Source of the DNA: Spongiibacter pelagi
GTDB lineage: Bacteria > Pseudomonadota > Gammaproteobacteria > Pseudomonadales > Spongiibacteraceae
NCBI RefSeq assembly: GCF_014705705.1
Contig: NZ_JACXLD010000001.1
Span: 800,982-864,981 of the forward strand
Direction: 5' to 3'
DNA length: 64,000 nucleotides
Position numbers and translations under genes: made by a program. Numbering within the stretch: position 1 is the stretch's first letter; every line of letters starts with the position of its first letter. Under the pieces are notes generated by a model. The model did not search any database. It had not been told where the DNA came from and saw nothing but the letters and a program-made list of their open reading frames with translations. This document shows, in pieces, positions 61,023-64,000 of this stretch.

Positions 61023-63858
61023 GTCTTCCCCACGCACGTGGGGGTGTTTCTAGCCGAAGCCGATGCGCTATTAGAAGAGCGAAGTCTTCCCCACGCACGT
61101 GGGGGTGTTTCCAATTGCCCTCTTCAAGAAGGGAGCCAGTCAGGGTCTTCCCCACGCACGTGGGGGTGTTTCCCCCCCCGTCCTCGGTGCTTGTCCTAAT
61201 CGAAAGTCTTCCCCACGCACGTGGGGGTGTTTCTCTAGCGCCAGCTGTATATAGGCTGGAATATGCGTCTTCCCCACGCACGTGGGGGTGTTTCTGGCGT
61301 TCTGGATCTGAGTGCCGAGTTTTTCAGGTCTTCCCCACGCACGTGGGGGTGTTTCTGTGCTGTTAGATTCCACGGTTGACCTTGCTGAGTCTTCCCCACG
61401 CACGTGGGGGTGTTTCTAAGCGCCTCGGTCTTACCAGCACCAAACCCCGGTCTTCCCCACGCACGTGGGGGTGTTTCTCACTTTGTCGCGGCCTATTCTC
61501 GGACTGGGTGGTCTTCCCCACGCACGTGGGGGTGTTTCTAGCGTCATAAACTCGCTGCCAATCAGTGACAAGTCTTCCCCACGCACGTGGGGGTGTTTCT
61601 GTAAACATTTACCAGTAAGTCCTCCGTCTGGGGTCTTCCCCACGCACGTGGGGGTGTTTCTAACTGGGGTCGTTTGTGGATTCGTCTAAGGGGGTCTTCC
61701 CCACGCACGTGGGGGTGTTTCTTTGGCATGAGCGAATATATATATAAACGCGCCGTCTTCCCCTCGCACGTGGGGGTGTTTCCGCTTCCAATATATTTTT
61801 GTGAGCCTCATATAAGTCTTCCCCACGCACGTGGGGGTGTTTCTGCTGCCGCAAGCAGGCACTTGCCCTAATCGAAGTCTTCCCCACGCACGTGGGGGTG
61901 TTTCCCGACAGTTGAAGATTTGCATATCATCGGTGTAGTCTTCCCCACGCACGTGGGGGTGTTTCTTTGAAGCGGAACCAACACCACGCCCGTGCGGAGT
62001 CTTCCCCACGCACGTGGGGGTGTTTCCAAAATCCGCCACAAAATCGGCGGCTTGCTGGAGTCTTCCCCACGCACGTGGGGGTGTTTCTCCACCATGTGCC
62101 AAAGGTCATGATGGGCATTGGTCTTCCCCACGCACGTGGGGGTGTTTCTAATGGGACTTTTTGGCGGCGGCAATTCCCGCAGTCTTCCCCACGCACGTGG
62201 GGGTGTTTCTTCGGCATACCACTGGCACGGCGGGCGGGTTTCGTCTTCCCCACGCACGTGGGGGTGTTTCTGCCCCTTCAACAACAATCTTCATGCCGCC
62301 GCCGTCTTCCCCACGCACGTGGGGGTGTTTCCCCTACACCCAAGGGCAAATCGAAAAGGGCATAGGTCTTCCCCACGCACGTGGGGGTGTTTCCAACCGC
62401 TCTCAGATCGGTATCATGTAGGCTGAGTCTTCCCCACGCACGTGGGGGTGTTTCCTCGATCTGATAGTTTGATCTTGGTGATCACGCGTCTTCCCCACGC
62501 ACGTGGGGGTGTTTCTAATCCGCTTTATCCTTGATCTCAAAGCTACAGGTCTTCCCCACGCACGTGGGGGTGTTTCTTTGCCAGATGCATTATTTCAGGT
62601 TTATGCGCAGTCTTCCCCACGCACGTGGGGGTGTTTCTTCTAAGAAGCAAGTTGTAGCGGCAAGCGCTCTGTCTTCCCCACGCACGTGGGGGTGTTTCTC
62701 CTGAAACAGCGGTTAAGCTCAAGCAGATTGAGTCTTCCCCACGCACGTGGGGGTGTTTCTATGCGGATTTTTTGCTATACCCGGCTCTAATTGTCTTCCC
62801 CACGCACGTGGGGGTGTTTCTTCATCACCAGTATTGGGCTCCGTGAAGGGGACGTCTTCCCCACGCACGTGGGGGTGTTTCTCACCCAGATCAGCCGGTG
62901 GTGATTGAGAAGCCGTCTTCCCCACGCACGTGGGGGTGTTTCTGATAAGAAGAACGTCCCAGCCGAGTTTTCGTGGTCTTCCCCACGCACGTGGGGGTGT
63001 TTCTACACTATTGGATCACGGATGATTCACACGCCAGTCTTCCCCACGCACGTGGGGGTGTTTCCGACTTATGAGGGGTGGTGTTTAGAATTAGGGAGTC
63101 TTCCCCACGCACGTGGGGGTGTTTCCCAAATGGGAAAAACATAACGAGACGGGGCAAAGTCTTCCCCACGCACGTGGGGGTGTTTCTCAAGATTTCCATT
63201 GTCCTATTGCGCGGCAGCGGTCTTCCCCACGCACGTGGGGGTGTTTCCCTCGCCCGCTGCTCAAGCCCTACCTATGTTGAGTCTTCCCCACGCACGTGGG
63301 GGTGTTTCTGAAAAAGCCGGACTACACTGGTCGGCCATATTGTCTTCCCCACGCACGTGGGGGTGTTTCTTGTTATGAAGAATTTTACGGGTATAAGGCC
63401 TGGTCTTCCCCACGCACGTGGGGGTGTTTCTTATCGGCTACGAGGTTGGTGATTCAGACGTTGGTCTTCCCCACGCACGTGGGGGTGTTTCTCAAATCTA
63501 GGTTGCTTTTCTTGACGTAAGCACGTCTTCCCCACGCACGTGGGGGTGTTTCTACCTTTATCTCCGCCGCATTCAGGACATTCCGGTCTTCCCCACGCAC
63601 GTGGGGGTGTTTCCTGTTCATATACCGGGCAAGAGTACGACGAAGAGTCTTCCCCACGCACGTGGGGGTGTTTCCGTCACTTGGCGTAGTCATGTTAGCG
63701 CCCCAAGGTCTTCCCCACGCACGTGGGGGTGTTTCCAACGTCAATCGGATTACCTAGGTCAGTATCCGGTCTTCCCCACGCACGTGGGGGTGTTTCTATG
63801 CAGCAAGTCCTCACGCTCTCGCTGGAAAGGTCTTCCCCACGCACGTGGGGGTGTTTCT
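61023..63858 (+). CRISPR. Type I-E CRISPR array, 47 repeats and 46 spacers
   Basis: Repeats of 29 nt begin GTCTTCCCC, form a stem CCCCAC/GTGGGG around GCAC, and end GTGTTTCY. They occur every 61 bp from 61023 to 63830; one interval, between repeats 22 (62304) and 23 (62366), is 62. Spacers are 32 nt. The last repeat base is T in 33 repeats and C in 14, never A or G. Repeat 13 (61755) has one internal change (CCCCTCGC instead of CCCCACGC). All others are identical in the first 28 bases. The crRNA 5' handle would be GUGUUUCY. Confidence 0.97.
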
Positions 63859-63875
63859 CGACACGCGTTCCGATC

Positions 63876-64000
63876 TGTGTTCGGCGACAATTAGGATGAC
63901 CGGTTAGCGACAACTATCTTGGCCGGTTGGGTATGACAATAGGCATTTGTTTTCCTCCATGGAGCACAAGTGCCTGGTCAACACATTACCCACCGACAAG
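63876..64000. mobile_element. Probable insertion-sequence end abutting the array
   Basis: From TGTGTTCGGCGACAA (63876) the sequence contains two imperfect tandem 23-bp units (63884-63906 and 63907-63929), both GCGACAA...CCGGTT, like the repeated transposase-binding sites at IS21-family ends. An inverted repeat AGGCATTTGT/ACAAGTGCCT (63941-63950 and 63966-63975) follows. No transposase ORF is visible before the window ends, so the assignment rests on pattern memory only. Confidence 0.4.

Noticed and set aside
61023..63858. Self-targeting spacers against the window
   Set aside because: No spacer was seen to match any other part of the window by eye; a full comparison was not possible, so nothing is claimed.
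60946..63913. Many open frames on both strands across the CRISPR array, giving peptides such as ETPPRAWGR, NTPTCVGKT and KHPHVRGED
   Set aside because: They are translations of the 61-bp repeat-spacer unit; the peptides repeat exactly with the CRISPR repeats and are not genes.

Overview
The window is about 50% G+C, gene-dense chromosomal DNA from a gammaproteobacterium. This is inferred from the gene set: a Pseudomonas-like mtn methionine-salvage operon, an NhaB-type antiporter, a YbaN/DUF454 protein, a DUF2489 protein, ArfB, a Che2-like chemosensory cluster and an E. coli-type (I-E) CRISPR-Cas system. A bacterial fatty acyl-CoA reductase, a sterol desaturase-family protein, large TonB receptors and a sodium antiporter suggest a marine, lipid-handling member, possibly near Cellvibrionales/Spongiibacteraceae. 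That placement cannot be proven from the sequence alone.

Layout. 1-7.2 kb: start of a sensor gene cut by the left edge, a membrane hydrolase, a sterol desaturase-like enzyme, a truncated haemoglobin, the mtnA-B-D-C operon and a DUF2489 protein. 7.2-10.8 kb: a TonB receptor and a PepSY membrane protein, divergent around a near-perfect Fur box. 10.7-14.7 kb: a LemA/GIDE pair, a cysteine synthase and an ECF sigma/ChrR anti-sigma pair. 14.8-19.6 kb: a second TonB receptor with an alpha/beta hydrolase, a REC-GGDEF protein and an Hpt protein. 19.9-32 kb: a chemosensory locus (cheY, cheA, cheW, STAS, unknown, cheD; HDOD; receiver plus CheX-like; cheR, soluble MCP, cheB) ending in a bidirectional terminator shared with a ComFB-like gene.

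32.6-37.5 kb: a probable electron-transfer operon: a flavin/[2Fe-2S]/membrane cytochrome fusion, an 11-haem cytochrome c, two haem-c lipoproteins and a haemoglobin. 37.5-51.6 kb: a beta-barrel-like protein, an exported caspase-like protein, ArfB, a fatty acyl-CoA reductase, nhaB with a switch-like 5' leader, two esterase-type hydrolases and two tandem TPR-CHAT lipoproteins with identical C-terminal tails. In the nhaB/hydrolase gap lies a strong candidate for an undescribed small RNA: an exact FNR/Anr box, a correctly spaced -10, a 14-bp bulged 5' stem and a textbook terminator.

51.7-64 kb: a WYL regulator, then a complete type I-E operon in the order cas3-cas8e-cse2-cas6e-cas7-cas5-cas1-cas2, and an array of 47 repeats and 46 spacers. 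The palindrome TACATGTA occurs upstream of both the WYL gene and cas3, which suggests the regulator controls both. The array ends at what looks like the end of an insertion sequence, cutting the last spacer.
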